Positions 1-9,494 of a DNA stretch of 64,000 nt are shown piece after piece. Location: the NCBI GenBank assembly GCA_002491905.1, contig DKWV01000024.1, positions 30,613 through 94,612 of the forward strand, written 5' to 3'. Positions within the stretch are counted from its first letter, which is position 1, and every line of letters begins with the position of its first letter. The notes under the pieces are model-generated. The model searched no databases. It saw nothing but the letters and a program-made list of their open reading frames with translations, and had not been told where the DNA came from. The position numbers and the translations under genes were made by a program. The stretch is from Lachnospiraceae bacterium UBA7143. GTDB lineage: Bacteria; Bacillota; Clostridia; Lachnospirales; Lachnospiraceae.

Positions 1-101
1 CTGCGCCATTTCCTATTTCCCGTCTATAATGTTTTTTCTTTTCCGACGAAGAACGCTCCGACACGTTCTCCGACATTTTTTCCTGTCTCATGCTGTATGC
101 C

Positions 102-1712
102 TTATTCTTCGTAGGATTCCTCCACCGGGGGCGGTGCCTCCGGCTGCTGCGCCGCCTGTTCTGCTGTCTGTTGCGCGGCCTGTTCTGCTGCCGCCTGCTG
201 TGCGGCTGCCTGGTCCGCTGCCGCGCGATCCGCCGCTGCCTGCTGTGCCGCCGCCGCTGCAGCCTGTATCGCTCCGGGATCCCCGCCGCGGTACGCACCA
301 GCCACCGCCTTGACCTGATCCACACTGCCCGACGCCACAGCTGCCATAATCGCATTATACGCTCCCGGGTCTTCTGTCGCCACTCCCACCGTCGCGCTTC
401 TGGGCGCTTTCATGTAACTGCTGCTGTTCACCTGCTCACGGCTCACTTCCTCGCCGTTTTCCTTCACGATCTTCCACAGTCTCGCCTTATATCCCACATG
501 GGCGGACTGCACGGTGCAATATCCTACAGGCATGGACGCATCCGTGTAGATCACTTCCGAATCCGGCTCAATTCTCTCAAGAACTTCGCTCTCGTAGATT
601 ACCTCCCGGCTGCTGTCCCTCGTTTCCAGTCCATAGATCGTGAACGTAATCTGCTTTTCAGGTGTCGTATAGCCGTCAATATAAACCGGATAGTCCAGAT
701 TGTTCTTAAATTTAAAATCTTTGCCGGAGGACTCCGCAATAGCAGCATCCGCGGAAGGATCGACATAAGTGACAATCATAGAGTGGTTGTAACGCTCAAC
801 CACCTCAAGCTCCGCCTGCAGCACCGCGTTGTAAAGTGTGGTCGATACCTGACAGATACCGCCGCCCAGGCTGTCAACCACCTGCCCGTTCAGATACGAA
901 GCCGCCATATGGTAACCGTTCTCCTCCGTAAACGGCGTAATTGTCTCGAGCGTTGAAATTTCATCTCCAGGATACAGGGTAATCCCGTTGAGTAGTCTGC
1001 AGCCGTTTGCCACATTTGCGCTTCTCGCTTCGCCGGAAGTGGCAAAACTAGTGGTAAAGGTTCCCAGGACATCCTTCACCTTCTCCAGGTCTTCTACTCT
1101 GCCCTGAGGCTCCTGCGTCTCAACCAGTACATCCAGATCGCAGGCGCCGCCCGTCCACTCATCCGTCAGGTACTCATACACACTCTCTACCGTACCGTCC
1201 CGGTCCACCACGCGGCCCGTCTGTCCCTCTGTCACCTCAAAGCCGGTTTCCGTCTTATGCAGACTCGCGTTGACAGCTTCCTGATCATACTGACCGGCAT
1301 TTTCCTCAATCAGTGTGCGAATCCTATCCTTATCAAAGTCAAATTTTACCCGGTAAACCCTGTTCTTATATTCCAGATCCCGCAGCTCTTTATAGCATTG
1401 CAGGACATCCCCGTCCCGGCCAAAGCTGGCGGCCTCCTCCAGAATTTCGCGGTTGCCCCACTTTAAGCCCAAATCCGCCGCGGAGGCAGTAATCTCTCCC
1501 CCCTCCGGGGCATGCAGCGTAATCTTTGTGTCGCCAAAGGTTGCGACATACGCCTCTATCTCCGCTTCCGCCTCGTCCTCTGTCAGTCCTGAGATATCTA
1601 TATCATCCACATAGATTCCCGTCTCAATCTTTCCTTCACGGGCCTGCACAGGCACAACAATAAGCGCAGCCGCAGCAAATGCCGCCGAGACCATCACAGA
1701 TAATTTTTTCAT
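102..1712 (-). CDS. VanW family protein with signal peptide and Ala/Gln-rich tail
   Basis: Predicted exported cell-wall-associated protein. The start at 1712 gives a basic N-terminus (MKKLSV) and a hydrophobic signal segment ending near VQA-R. An upstream in-frame ATG at 1772 has its AGGA only one base away, so I rejected it. The N-terminal half resembles the putative peptidoglycan-binding region found in VanW proteins (IYVDDIDISGLTEDEAE near residue 32). The VanW core lies mid-protein, including YPGDEIS and the hallmark GGGICQVSTTLYNA. The last ~70 residues are low-complexity Ala/Gln with a Pro/Glu end, probably a wall-spanning or coiled segment. VanW itself has no settled biochemical function. 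The family assignment is firm and the role is not. Confidence 0.85.
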   Translation of the reverse strand: MKKLSVMVSAAFAAAALIVVPVQAREGKIETGIYVDDIDISGLTEDEAEAEIEAYVATFGDTKITLHAPEGGEITASAADLGLKWGNREILEEAASFGRDGDVLQCYKELRDLEYKNRVYRVKFDFDKDRIRTLIEENAGQYDQEAVNASLHKTETGFEVTEGQTGRVVDRDGTVESVYEYLTDEWTGGACDLDVLVETQEPQGRVEDLEKVKDVLGTFTTSFATSGEARSANVANGCRLLNGITLYPGDEISTLETITPFTEENGYHMAASYLNGQVVDSLGGGICQVSTTLYNAVLQAELEVVERYNHSMIVTYVDPSADAAIAESSGKDFKFKNNLDYPVYIDGYTTPEKQITFTIYGLETRDSSREVIYESEVLERIEPDSEVIYTDASMPVGYCTVQSAHVGYKARLWKIVKENGEEVSREQVNSSSYMKAPRSATVGVATEDPGAYNAIMAAVASGSVDQVKAVAGAYRGGDPGAIQAAAAAAQQAAADRAAADQAAAQQAAAEQAAQQTAEQAAQQPEAPPPVEESYEE

Positions 1713-1780
1713 AGCAGCCACTTTACTCCCCACTTCTTCCTGACCGAATCCCACACCATTCACAAAACACATTTCCTGTG

Positions 1781-1888
1781 CTAAAATGAATACAGCGCGG
1801 AAGCCAGCATCGGAATGACCATTGCTAAAACGACTATAATAATGATAATGGATGAAATGATTTTTTTCGTTTTTCTGTTAAACTTCAT
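1781..1888 (-). CDS. 35-residue single-pass membrane peptide
   Basis: Short ORF with an AGAGGTG ribosome binding site six bases before ATG. The product begins with a basic stretch (MKFNRKTKK), then has one strongly hydrophobic segment (IISSIIIIIVVLAMVIPML), and ends ASALYSF. It sits 68 bases upstream of the VanW gene on the same strand, so the two may be co-transcribed. Tiny basic-then-hydrophobic peptides of this layout occur widely in Firmicutes, some linked to stressosomes (Prli42), but I cannot assign this one to a named family. The ribosome binding site and composition support real coding. Confidence 0.6.
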   Translation of the reverse strand: MKFNRKTKKIISSIIIIIVVLAMVIPMLASALYSF

Positions 1889-1965
1889 GGCGCACCTCTA
1901 CAAAACCTTACCGATTTTTTACTAACACAAAAAGGAATGCCTGTTTTGGCATAAAGGAATTATAT

Positions 1966-2583
1966 ATGAATTTGATACTTTTTGCAAGCACCCTGGCGTT
2001 GATAGTAGCCATTGCCATCGCCTCCTCCAAAAGCCAAAAAGCCAAGGCCGAAATGGAACGGGAGTTCTGGCAGAGAGAGCGTGCCGCAAACAATACCCGG
2101 CGCAAACCTCTGGATGATCTTCCCTATATTAAACTGCCGATGGAAATTTTTCCCCTGGAGCTTTTGCCGGATATTCCCCGCGTTGAGGATTACCGGCAGA
2201 TTATCCTTACCCTGAAAGATCAGCCCATCGTCAATTTCACAGGGCTTTCCAACACGGAGCTGAAACTGCGTTACGGCGCGCCCAATATCAATCTGCTGAC
2301 GACCTACGATCAGAATTACACCCTTCTTGCGCGCACCCTCCAGCAGTGGGCACAGGCGCTCTACGACAACGGCTATTCTGCGGAAGCTTGTCAGCTTCTG
2401 GAATTTGCCGTATCCACAGGCACGGACGTGAGCGCAACTTACCGCCTGCTCTGCCGGATTTATCAGGAAAACGGCACGCCCGAAAAGATCAGGGCGCTTT
2501 ATCCCGTAGCGGAGTCCCTGACTTCCGCCATGCAGAAGCCTATCGTCCGTATGCTGCGAGAATTTGATCAATCTTCCGACTAG
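1966..2583 (+). CDS. Membrane-anchored hypothetical protein with TPR-like C-terminus
   Basis: 205 residues, starting after AAAGGA eight bases before ATG. Residues 1-20 form a hydrophobic anchor, followed by a charged linker (SKSQKAKAEMEREFWQRE). The C-terminal half is helical and TPR-like (QWAQALYDNGYSAEACQLLEF, then ATYRLLCRIYQENGTPEK). No catalytic motif is visible. It converges on the exonuclease gene and their 3' ends overlap by 44 bases. A long minus-strand ORF over the same region lacks a family signature and I treat it as a shadow. Function unknown. Confidence 0.7.
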   Translation: MNLILFASTLALIVAIAIASSKSQKAKAEMEREFWQRERAANNTRRKPLDDLPYIKLPMEIFPLELLPDIPRVEDYRQIILTLKDQPIVNFTGLSNTELKLRYGAPNINLLTTYDQNYTLLARTLQQWAQALYDNGYSAEACQLLEFAVSTGTDVSATYRLLCRIYQENGTPEKIRALYPVAESLTSAMQKPIVRMLREFDQSSD

Positions 2584-3256
2584 CCTCGCTGCGGGTCAGA
2601 CTCTCGATCTCATAGTCTACTACCAGTTTATGCCTGTCCAACAGTTTATATAACTGTTCTTTTTGCGGAACCGTAAGCGGCGTATCCCGTTTCGCCTGAT
2701 ATATAAGCAGCCTTGGCCGAAACAGACTCTTCTCTCCGGCCTCTTCCTCTTTTTCAAAAAATTCTTCCGAAAGTTTTCGGTACAGCATGGTTGTAGCCCT
2801 GGCATCCTCCAAAGCCCTGTGCGCGCTGTGGGGAATTTCATAATGCTTACAGAGCGCTCCCAGGCTGCGGCTTTCCAGATCCTTCAAATATTTGCGCGCA
2901 ATCTTTAGCGTATCAATTCCCTGTCTCTCAAAGGACAGCCTTTCATTCACAGCTGCCTTTTTCAAAAAGGAAAAGTCAAACAGCACGCTGTGTCCCAGAA
3001 GCACATCCTCTCCCAGAAAGGCAAGCAGCTCCGGCAAAAGCTCCTGGATCGGTCTGGCCCCCGCCAGTTCCCCGTCGTGGATCCCTGTAAGCTCCACGAT
3101 ACGTTCAGGAAGCTTTTTACCGGGATTGACAAAAGATTCCCATTCCGCCGTGATCCGGCCCTGCCTCACCTTCACTGCGCCAATCTCTATGATTTTATCC
3201 CGCTTCGGGTCAAGCCCCGTCGTCTCCAGGTCAATACATATATAGGAATCTGTCAT
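2540..3256 (-). CDS. DnaQ-like 3'-5' exonuclease (PolC/epsilon-type domain)
   Basis: Predicted DEDD-family exonuclease acting on DNA 3' ends. Motif I is ICIDLETTGLDP near the N-terminus with the DxE metal pair. Motif II is the GHSVLFDFSFLKK region. Motif III is HRALEDARATTMLY with the catalytic H and D. About 238 residues, of which the last ~60 (after LFRPRLLIYQAKRDTPLT) fall outside the exonuclease domain. The start at 3256 follows GGAGGAG. The in-frame ATG at 3295 lacks a ribosome binding site. It stands alone, so a stand-alone repair or proofreading role is likelier than being the polymerase III subunit itself. Confidence 0.85.
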   Translation of the reverse strand: MTDSYICIDLETTGLDPKRDKIIEIGAVKVRQGRITAEWESFVNPGKKLPERIVELTGIHDGELAGARPIQELLPELLAFLGEDVLLGHSVLFDFSFLKKAAVNERLSFERQGIDTLKIARKYLKDLESRSLGALCKHYEIPHSAHRALEDARATTMLYRKLSEEFFEKEEEAGEKSLFRPRLLIYQAKRDTPLTVPQKEQLYKLLDRHKLVVDYEIESLTRSEASRKIDQILAAYGR

Positions 3257-3569
3257 TCTCTCCTCCACATGAATCCTCCGTCCCGCATTCGGCACGGTTT
3301 ACTGCCATAACGCACACCGAAAATCTCCGGCAGGGATATATTTTATGTCCCGTGGAATATTCTCCATGTTTTTGTGCAAAAGTCAACGCATTCCATATCC
3401 CTATATATATGCCACGCTTCCCTGTAATCTACTATATTTTGTAGTTTTTCTTCCAAATGTACAAAAAAAATATAACTTTCTCCCAAAATATTCTGTAATG
3501 AATATCTTTATTAAAAATTGGAATATTTTTTCGCAGCAAATAAACTACAATAACAAAAAGGGATTACGA
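3257..3569. other. AT-rich intergenic region
   Basis: Divergent spacer between the exonuclease and the XRE regulator. The half next to the regulator is rich in A/T runs and should hold that gene's promoter, but I see no clean -35/-10 pair, hairpin or repeat. Confidence 0.4.
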
Positions 3570-3917
3570 ATGAAGACAAGGATAAAGGAACTCCGACTAG
3601 AAAAAAAACTGACACAACAGGCTCTTGCCGAACAGCTTGGCATTAACCAGACAAGTCTGAGCAAAATCGAATGTGGAGCCAGCATTCCCGACGCTCTGCT
3701 TTTGACCGATCTATCGCGCTTCTTTCATGTCACTACAGACTATATTCTATTGCTTTCCGAAGAACGTCTGACTGCAGATTTCCTATTGGCAGATAATATG
3801 TGTAATCTCAAAAAATACCAGCGTCTTATCACCATCTACCAGAAGATGACCCAGAAACAACAGGGAGACTTTTACAATTTCCTGTGCAGCATGTTAGGCA
3901 TGAGCGATGATCTGTAA
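3570..3917 (+). CDS. XRE-family helix-turn-helix regulator
   Basis: 115 residues from the ATG at 3570, which follows AAAAGGG seven bases upstream. The longer upstream frame is AT-rich, non-protein-like and without a ribosome binding site. Residues 1-60 form a classic HTH_3 domain (MKTRIKELRLEKKLTQQALA, then LGINQTSLSKIECGASIPD). The C-terminal helical part probably mediates dimerisation. No toxin or partner gene is adjacent, so the target is unknown. The A-rich start region differs from the neighbouring GC-richer genes. Confidence 0.85.
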   Translation: MKTRIKELRLEKKLTQQALAEQLGINQTSLSKIECGASIPDALLLTDLSRFFHVTTDYILLLSEERLTADFLLADNMCNLKKYQRLITIYQKMTQKQQGDFYNFLCSMLGMSDDL

Positions 3918-4072
3918 CATAGAATCAGCCACCAGCGCGTGACGCCTTGCCTTTCTGTATATATTATTTTCTGTTTCACACAGCATGTCTAGTCAGATTG
4001 CCAGCGCCCTGTAATGCTTAAACCCCTTTGCTGTCGCATCTGATCTATGCGTTATATAACGTTTCTATCAAA

Positions 4073-4093
4073 GGCGGGATTAAAAATCCCGCC
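4073..4093 (-). terminator. Terminator of the galK-galT operon
   Basis: Perfect inverted repeat GGCGGGATT / AATCCCGCC with a three-base loop, 21 bases past the galT stop codon. The U-tract on the minus strand is short (CCTTTG). Confidence 0.65.
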
Positions 4094-4114
4094 CCATTTC
4101 TTTTAAGTATCCTG

Positions 4115-5608
4115 TTAAAGAGTGGAAAGAAATCTGTCGAAAGCCGCCTGACCTTCGGCATCCCTCTTGTATACCCCCGCGTCCTCAAGCACTTCCATAA
4201 ATACGTTGCCGATTTCTTTGTGCAGGATCTCCATAATATGATCCCTGTCCACGTTCTGGTAAGCGGGCAGAAACTCTTCCACCCAGTCGGCGTGCTTTGC
4301 AAGCTCTTCATCCTTACGGATATCCGCGCCCGACAGAATCGCCTCAGCGAGACGTTCCATCTCCCCTTTCAGTCTGGCCGGCAGTACGGCAAGCCCCATC
4401 ACTTCAATCAGGCCAATGTTTTCCTTCTTGATATGATGCAGCTTCGCATGGGGATGATATACACCCAGCGGATGCTCCTCTGTCGTAATGTTGTTGCGCA
4501 GCACCAGATCCAGCTCGAATTTGTCATCCCGCTTTCTGGCAATCGGCGTGATCGTATTATGCGGCTCACCGTCGGTTTCGGCAAAAATAAACGCCGCCTC
4601 GTCGGTATATCCCCGCCATTTTTCCAGAATCAGATCTGCAAGCGCCACCAGCCTGTCGGGATCTTCATGGGAGATGCGGATCACGGACATGGGCCAGTTC
4701 ACTACGCCTGCCTCCACATCCGCAAAGCCCTGCACCGTAAAGGTCCGCTCCACAGGCGCCTTCGCCATAGCAAACTCATAGTGCCCGCCCTGGAAGTGGT
4801 CATGGCTTAAAATAGAGCCGCCCACAATCGGCAGGTCCGCATTGGAGCCCACAAAATAATGCGGGAACTGCTTCACAAAATCAAACAGCTTACAAAAGGT
4901 ATCGTGCTCAATCTTCATGGGAATATGCTGCGAGTTAAACACGATACAGTGCTCGTTATAATACACATAGGGAGAATACTGGAATCCCCACTCGCTGCCG
5001 TTTATGGTGACGGGAATAATCCGATGGTTCTGTCTCGCCGGATGGTTTACCCGGCCCGCGTAGCCCTCGTTCTCCCGGCAGAGGAGGCACTTCGGGTAGC
5101 CGCCCTGTTTCGCGTTCTTCGCCGCCGCAATGGCTTTCGGGTCTTTCTCTGGCTTGGAGAGATTGATCGTGATATCCAGATCGCCATACTTGGTGGACGA
5201 AATCCACTTCTGGTCCTTCTCAATACGGTAGCGTCTGATGTAATCCGTATCCCGGCTCAGTTTATAGAAATAGTCCGTGGCTTCCTTCGGATCTTTTTCA
5301 TATTTTTCCCGGAATATGCGAATCACCTCGCTTGGTCTCGGCGTGAGCAGTCCCATGATCTTCGTGTCAAACAAATCCCGGTACACAATACTGTTCTCTA
5401 CCAGTCCTTTTTCGCAGGCATAATCCAGCATTTCCTTAAGTACCGTCTCCAATTCTTCCACCGTCATGGAGACGTCGCCGCCCTCCTCCAGCTCATCCAG
5501 TCCAAAAAGCTCCAGCAGACGGTTGGTCGTGTATATTTCATCCTCTTTCTCAATCAACCCCGTAAGCAGGCCGTATTTTACAAGTTTCTTTATATTTTGC
5601 TGAATCAT
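4115..5608 (-). CDS. galT: UDP-glucose--hexose-1-phosphate uridylyltransferase, class II
   Basis: Leloir-pathway enzyme exchanging UDP between UDP-glucose and galactose-1-phosphate in the cytosol. About 497 residues, the length of the Firmicutes class II GalT family, not the ~350-residue class I enzyme. Family motifs include the SHDHFQGG region and YHPHAKLHH. The start at 5608 has GGAGG eight bases upstream. The ATG at 5623 overlaps the galK stop (TAATG) and has no site of its own. It follows galK directly, so the two should be translated from one message. No galE or galM is visible in the window. Confidence 0.95.
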   Translation of the reverse strand: MIQQNIKKLVKYGLLTGLIEKEDEIYTTNRLLELFGLDELEEGGDVSMTVEELETVLKEMLDYACEKGLVENSIVYRDLFDTKIMGLLTPRPSEVIRIFREKYEKDPKEATDYFYKLSRDTDYIRRYRIEKDQKWISSTKYGDLDITINLSKPEKDPKAIAAAKNAKQGGYPKCLLCRENEGYAGRVNHPARQNHRIIPVTINGSEWGFQYSPYVYYNEHCIVFNSQHIPMKIEHDTFCKLFDFVKQFPHYFVGSNADLPIVGGSILSHDHFQGGHYEFAMAKAPVERTFTVQGFADVEAGVVNWPMSVIRISHEDPDRLVALADLILEKWRGYTDEAAFIFAETDGEPHNTITPIARKRDDKFELDLVLRNNITTEEHPLGVYHPHAKLHHIKKENIGLIEVMGLAVLPARLKGEMERLAEAILSGADIRKDEELAKHADWVEEFLPAYQNVDRDHIMEILHKEIGNVFMEVLEDAGVYKRDAEGQAAFDRFLSTL

Positions 5609-5622
5609 CTTTACAACCTCCA

Positions 5623-6786
5623 TTAAAGTTTAGACGGACCGTCGCCGATCTCCACCACATAGAAATCCGCGTTCTTCCCCACACGCTCTTTATAAGCCGC
5701 GCCGACTTTTTCCTTAAAGGTCTCCACCGCTTCGTCCTTCACAATGCTCACCGTACAGCCGCCGAAACCGCCGCCCGTAATGCGGGAACCGATCACGCCG
5801 TCCACCTTCCATGCCTCCTCCACAAGCACGTCGATCTCCTCGCAGGACACCTCGTAGTCGTCCCGCAGGGAAACATGGGAAGCGTTCATCAACTCGCCAA
5901 ACTCTTTCAGGTTATTATCTTTAAGGGCCTCCACCGCACGGATCGTCCTCTGGTTTTCATAAACGGCATGTTTCGCGCGCTTTTTCCGCACCTCATCTTT
6001 GATTGCGTCTTTGTTCGCCTCAAACTGCTCCTCGGACAAATCGCCCAGCCCCTTGATGTCCACCACTGTCTTAAGCTCCTCCAACGCTTTCTCGCACTCG
6101 CTTCTGCGCTCGTTGTACGCCGAATTGACTAATGAGTGCTTTACGTTGCTGTTGGTGACAATGATCTTCGCGCCATTTAACACAAGGGGCGCATACTGAT
6201 AAGACAGATCCGCCGTATCTAAAAAGATCGCGTTATCCTTCTTGCCCATCGCTGAGGCAAACTGATCCATAATCCCGCAGTTCATGCCGTTAAAATTATT
6301 TTCTGAATACTGGCCAATCAGCGCCAGATCCACATTCGTCACGTCAAACCCGAAAAGATCCCGCAGATAAAAGCCCGTCAGTACCTCCAGGGAAGCGGAG
6401 GAAGATAAGCCCGAACCGTTGGGAATATTGCCGTATAACACAACATCCAGCCCGCAGTCCATCTTCATGCCGCGCTCCGCGAAAGCCCACATAACCCCTT
6501 TCGGGTAGTTCGTCCAACCCGCCGCATCGGAGGGTGTCAGATCATCCAGACTGCTCTCCACCACGCCCATATTGTCAAAATTCATGGAAAAGAACCGAAG
6601 TTTCCTGTCTGTCCTCTTCTTAACCGCCGCGTAAGTGCCGATCGTCAGCGCACAGGGAAATACATGTCCCCCGTTGTAGTCCGTGTGCTCGCCGATCATG
6701 TTCACCCGGCCCGGTGCAAAGTATACGCCTGCCCCGCTTGCATTCCCGTAAAGCTCCTCGAATTTCTTCAAAACTGTCTGCTTCAT
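5623..6786 (-). CDS. galK: Galactokinase
   Basis: GHMP-family kinase forming galactose-1-phosphate for GalT. The galactokinase signature GRVNMIGEHTDYNGG is at residues ~26-40, the GHMP ATP-binding loop is NGSGLSSSASLE, and the C-terminal motif is GGGFGGCTVSIV. The start at 6786 has GGAGAG about seven bases upstream. The in-frame ATG at 6822 adds a basic leader that is not part of the family. First gene of galK-galT, with the AraC regulator immediately upstream on the same strand, separated by a terminator. Confidence 0.96.
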   Translation of the reverse strand: MKQTVLKKFEELYGNASGAGVYFAPGRVNMIGEHTDYNGGHVFPCALTIGTYAAVKKRTDRKLRFFSMNFDNMGVVESSLDDLTPSDAAGWTNYPKGVMWAFAERGMKMDCGLDVVLYGNIPNGSGLSSSASLEVLTGFYLRDLFGFDVTNVDLALIGQYSENNFNGMNCGIMDQFASAMGKKDNAIFLDTADLSYQYAPLVLNGAKIIVTNSNVKHSLVNSAYNERRSECEKALEELKTVVDIKGLGDLSEEQFEANKDAIKDEVRKKRAKHAVYENQRTIRAVEALKDNNLKEFGELMNASHVSLRDDYEVSCEEIDVLVEEAWKVDGVIGSRITGGGFGGCTVSIVKDEAVETFKEKVGAAYKERVGKNADFYVVEIGDGPSKL

Positions 6787-6907
6787 ACCCACTCTCCTTC
6801 TCCTTTTAAATGTTTTACCCAATACCTGCCGTCTGTTTCTGTTCTTCCTCTACGCCTCACGTTTTTCCCCGGCGTCAGCTATATCATTTATATTACAATA
6901 ATATAAA

Positions 6908-6938
6908 ACAAAGGACTACCCTTTAAATAGTCCTTTGT
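6908..6938 (-). terminator. Terminator between AraC regulator and galK
   Basis: Perfect 11-bp stem ACAAAGGACTA / TAGTCCTTTGT with a nine-base loop, 26 bases after the regulator stop. On the minus strand it is followed by TTTTATATTAT. It separates the regulator transcript from the gal genes. Confidence 0.8.
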
Positions 6939-6963
6939 TACTGAAACCTGTCAAAATGTTAGA

Positions 6964-7866
6964 TTATTGGTTCAGACTGTTAATCTGGCCGATAAATTCC
7001 TCCACCTGCCGCAGATACTCCCTGTTCCGCCTTGTCTCCCCCTTCTGCATCTCCTTTCGGAAGCCTGTGGGAGACATCTGCTTCATCTGCCGGAACGCTT
7101 TCGTAAATACCAGCGGATCGTGGTAACCGCAGGACAGGGCGATACTTTCAACCGGAAGGGACGTAAGCTGCAGAAGCTCCGTGGCCTTCGTTATGCGAAA
7201 AGTCGTCAGGAACTGCTGGGGCGACATCCCCATCGAATTTTGAAACAGCGTGTAGAGATAGCTCCTGTTGATACACACATAATCCGCCACATCCGTGACC
7301 TTGATGGGATTGCAGTAATTATTTTGGATAAATGACACGGCTTTCCGCACATAAATATTCGCCTTGTCATCCTCATTTTTCTTCTCAACCCTGCTGCCCT
7401 CCGCTATGACGGACAGAAAAATACCAAGCTGTCCGTTCCGCCGCAAATCATGGGAAAGACCGTAGGTATTATGCTCCATCATATCCTTCACAATCTGATA
7501 AAGCTCCTCCGAAGCATCAGATTTGAAAATCGGCTGTCTTACGGACAGGCCGATGTTGCCCACATACTCCGCCGCCTGCGTGCCGCTGAAACCGACCCAC
7601 ACATATGTCCAGGGTTCTTTCTCGTCCGCCTGATAAAAAGCCAGCTCGTCGGGTGTGATCAAAAACCCGTATCCCGCCTCCAGCGGATACTCCTCCCCGC
7701 CAATCGAAAATTTTCCCCTGCCGCTCAAAATATAGTGAATCAGGTAATGGGGTTTTAAGGCCGGTCCGAAGCTGTGCATCGGCTCCGTCCGGGAAAGGCC
7801 GCAGCAGTTCACGTACAGGCTCCCCGTCTGCTCCCCCGCAAATTCCAGTTTGTAAGCTTTTTCCAT
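6964..7866 (-). CDS. AraC-family regulator with N-terminal cupin
   Basis: 300 residues. The N-terminal sugar-sensing cupin half contains HYLIHYILSGRGKFSIGG and GYGFLITPDE. The C-terminal double helix-turn-helix runs from VADYVCINRSYLYTLFQNSM to ESIALSCGYHDPLVFTKAFRQ, the standard AraC signature. The start is preceded by AGGGGA. It lies directly upstream of galK-galT, so galactose or galactoside control is the natural inference, but the effector is not shown by sequence. Its own terminator lies just downstream. Confidence 0.88.
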   Translation of the reverse strand: MEKAYKLEFAGEQTGSLYVNCCGLSRTEPMHSFGPALKPHYLIHYILSGRGKFSIGGEEYPLEAGYGFLITPDELAFYQADEKEPWTYVWVGFSGTQAAEYVGNIGLSVRQPIFKSDASEELYQIVKDMMEHNTYGLSHDLRRNGQLGIFLSVIAEGSRVEKKNEDDKANIYVRKAVSFIQNNYCNPIKVTDVADYVCINRSYLYTLFQNSMGMSPQQFLTTFRITKATELLQLTSLPVESIALSCGYHDPLVFTKAFRQMKQMSPTGFRKEMQKGETRRNREYLRQVEEFIGQINSLNQ

Positions 7867-7893
7867 AAGTTTCCCCTGGCTCTCAAGGCAACA

Positions 7894-9334
7894 TTACCTC
7901 GAGCAGCGAAATGATATGCCTTTGCTTTTGTTCTCCGCCTGTAAGTATACCATATCTTTGGCTGTCCAACTACACCGATTCAAATTTTGCTGTTTCTTCC
8001 GTTCCAATGTTTTCCATAACCTGACCATCACAACGCCCGTAATGGAAATGGCGATGATATCTGCAATCGGGGCAGCCCAGAAGATACCCGTAACGCCGCC
8101 GAAAATCGGAACAATGAGCGAAAAGACAATAAGCAGCACATCCCTTAAAACAGATAAAGGCGCCGCTGCCTTCGCATATCCTATGGACTGCAGGAAAATC
8201 GCACACACCTTCTGCACACACGTAAAGACGATCAGGGAAAGGTAAATCCGCAGGCATAAAACGGCAAATCGTGTGTAAAGTTCCCCATCTGCACCGAACA
8301 TCCTGATGAACACCAGCGGGAACGCTTCAAAAAGAACCGTGCATATCACGCAGACAATTACCGTCCATCTGATTATGAGCTTTAACAATTCCTGCACCCT
8401 GTCATATTTTCCCGCACCGTAATTATACCCTACAATCGGCTGCGCCCCTGCCGCAATACCGATGGCGATGTTTAAGACAATCTGGAACAGTTTCATAATG
8501 ACCACAAATGCCGCCAGAGGAATGTCCGCGCCATAAGCGGAAGCAGCGCCATATTTTACAAGCAGTATATTGTTTATGACCGTGATGACCACAATGGACA
8601 ACTGTGTCAGGAAACTGGATGTGCCCAAGGCCATAACGCGTTTTAAAATTCCGGCATCGGGGCGAAAACTTTTCAGGGAGATTTTAAAAGTTTTGCTCCT
8701 TCTCAGATACAGGACGCAGATCATAAAGCTGACAAACTGTCCCAGTATTGTCGCATACGCAGCTCCCTTAATTTCCAGACCCAGAGCAAAGATTGCCACC
8801 GGGTCGCCAATTATGTTGAGAACGGCGCCGACCAGCATGGCACACATGGCATAGCGGGGGCTGCCGTCCGCGCGAATGATGGATGCAAGCGTATTCTGTA
8901 CCAGGGCTAAAGGCATCATGGCGTAAATAATAAAGCCGTAGTCGTGCGCCAGGGAGAGATTTGCGTCTGTCGCCCCGATCAGGCGCAGCAGATTATCACC
9001 CCAGAGATAGCTGATGACAATAATGATCACGCCAACCCAGAATGCTGTTTCCCACGCTGGTATGAATGTCCTGCGTCTCATTTTTTCCAAAAGAGACACT
9101 TAAATCAGCCGCCGCACCGTCGCCAAAGAACAGCGACACACCCCAGCCGATCACTGTAATCGGAAAGATAACTCCCGTCGCGGCGTTTCCCAGATAGCCG
9201 ACGCCATTCCCCACAAAAATCTGGTCTACAATATTGTAGAGACAGGAAATAATCAGTGAGAAAATACAGGGAATTGCAAACTGTTTTAATAATGTCCCGA
9301 CTTTCTCTGTGCCTAAGTAATTGTTTTGTTCCAT
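7894..9334 (-). pseudogene. MATE-family multidrug/cation exporter, frameshifted
   Basis: Two overlapping reading frames together make one MATE antiporter of 12 membrane segments. The N-terminal part starts at 9334 (MEQNNYLGTEKVGTLLKQF, good AGGAGG site) and runs through IVDQIFVGNGVGYLGNAA to VGNSIL. The rest, from GVIIIVISYLWGDN onward, is in another frame and includes AGAQPIVGYNYGAG. Dropping one G from the GGG run at 9036-9038 restores an uninterrupted ~479-residue protein of normal family length. Either a real recent +1 mutation or a sequencing error. The intact upstream promoter and leader suggest the gene was active recently. Confidence 0.8.
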
Positions 9335-9360
9335 AGATAACCTCCTGTTTTTACAGACAA

Positions 9361-9487
9361 AAACGACACATGCCTCTGCATGTGCCGTATAGATCAAATT
9401 CTTCCACATGCAGTCGCTTCCCATACCGTAATCAGATTTACGGGCAGAGCCCTACATGTGTCGTTGAATGGCTGTATTTATTTTTAC
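9361..9487 (-). promoter_or_regulatory. Candidate transcription attenuator/riboswitch leader of the MATE gene
   Basis: The ~150-nt leader between the promoter and the MATE start holds two mutually exclusive structures. One is a terminator-like hairpin (CACATGC / GCATGTG, loop of four, 9367-9384) followed on the RNA by UCGUUUUUG. The other is an 11-bp perfect pairing of CATGTGTCGTT (9455-9465) with AACGACACATG (9362-9372), which uses the same 3' strand. Between them lie two further small hairpins (GGGC/GCCC and CGTAA/TTACG). The layout is that of an ON-type riboswitch or attenuator. I do not recognise the ligand class. Confidence 0.55.
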
Positions 9488-9494
9488 CTCAGAA

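Noticed and set aside
121..260. GC-rich repetitive stretch, considered as a DNA repeat element
   Set aside because: It is the coding sequence of the Ala/Gln-rich tail of the VanW protein.
1960..2571. 203-codon minus-strand ORF opposite the gene at 1966-2583
   Set aside because: The plus-strand frame has a good ribosome binding site and ordered protein features. The minus frame has neither and looks like a codon-bias shadow.
8996..9424. Independent 142-residue protein
   Set aside because: Its body is the N-terminal part of the MATE transporter, and the first 30 residues are leader RNA read in frame.
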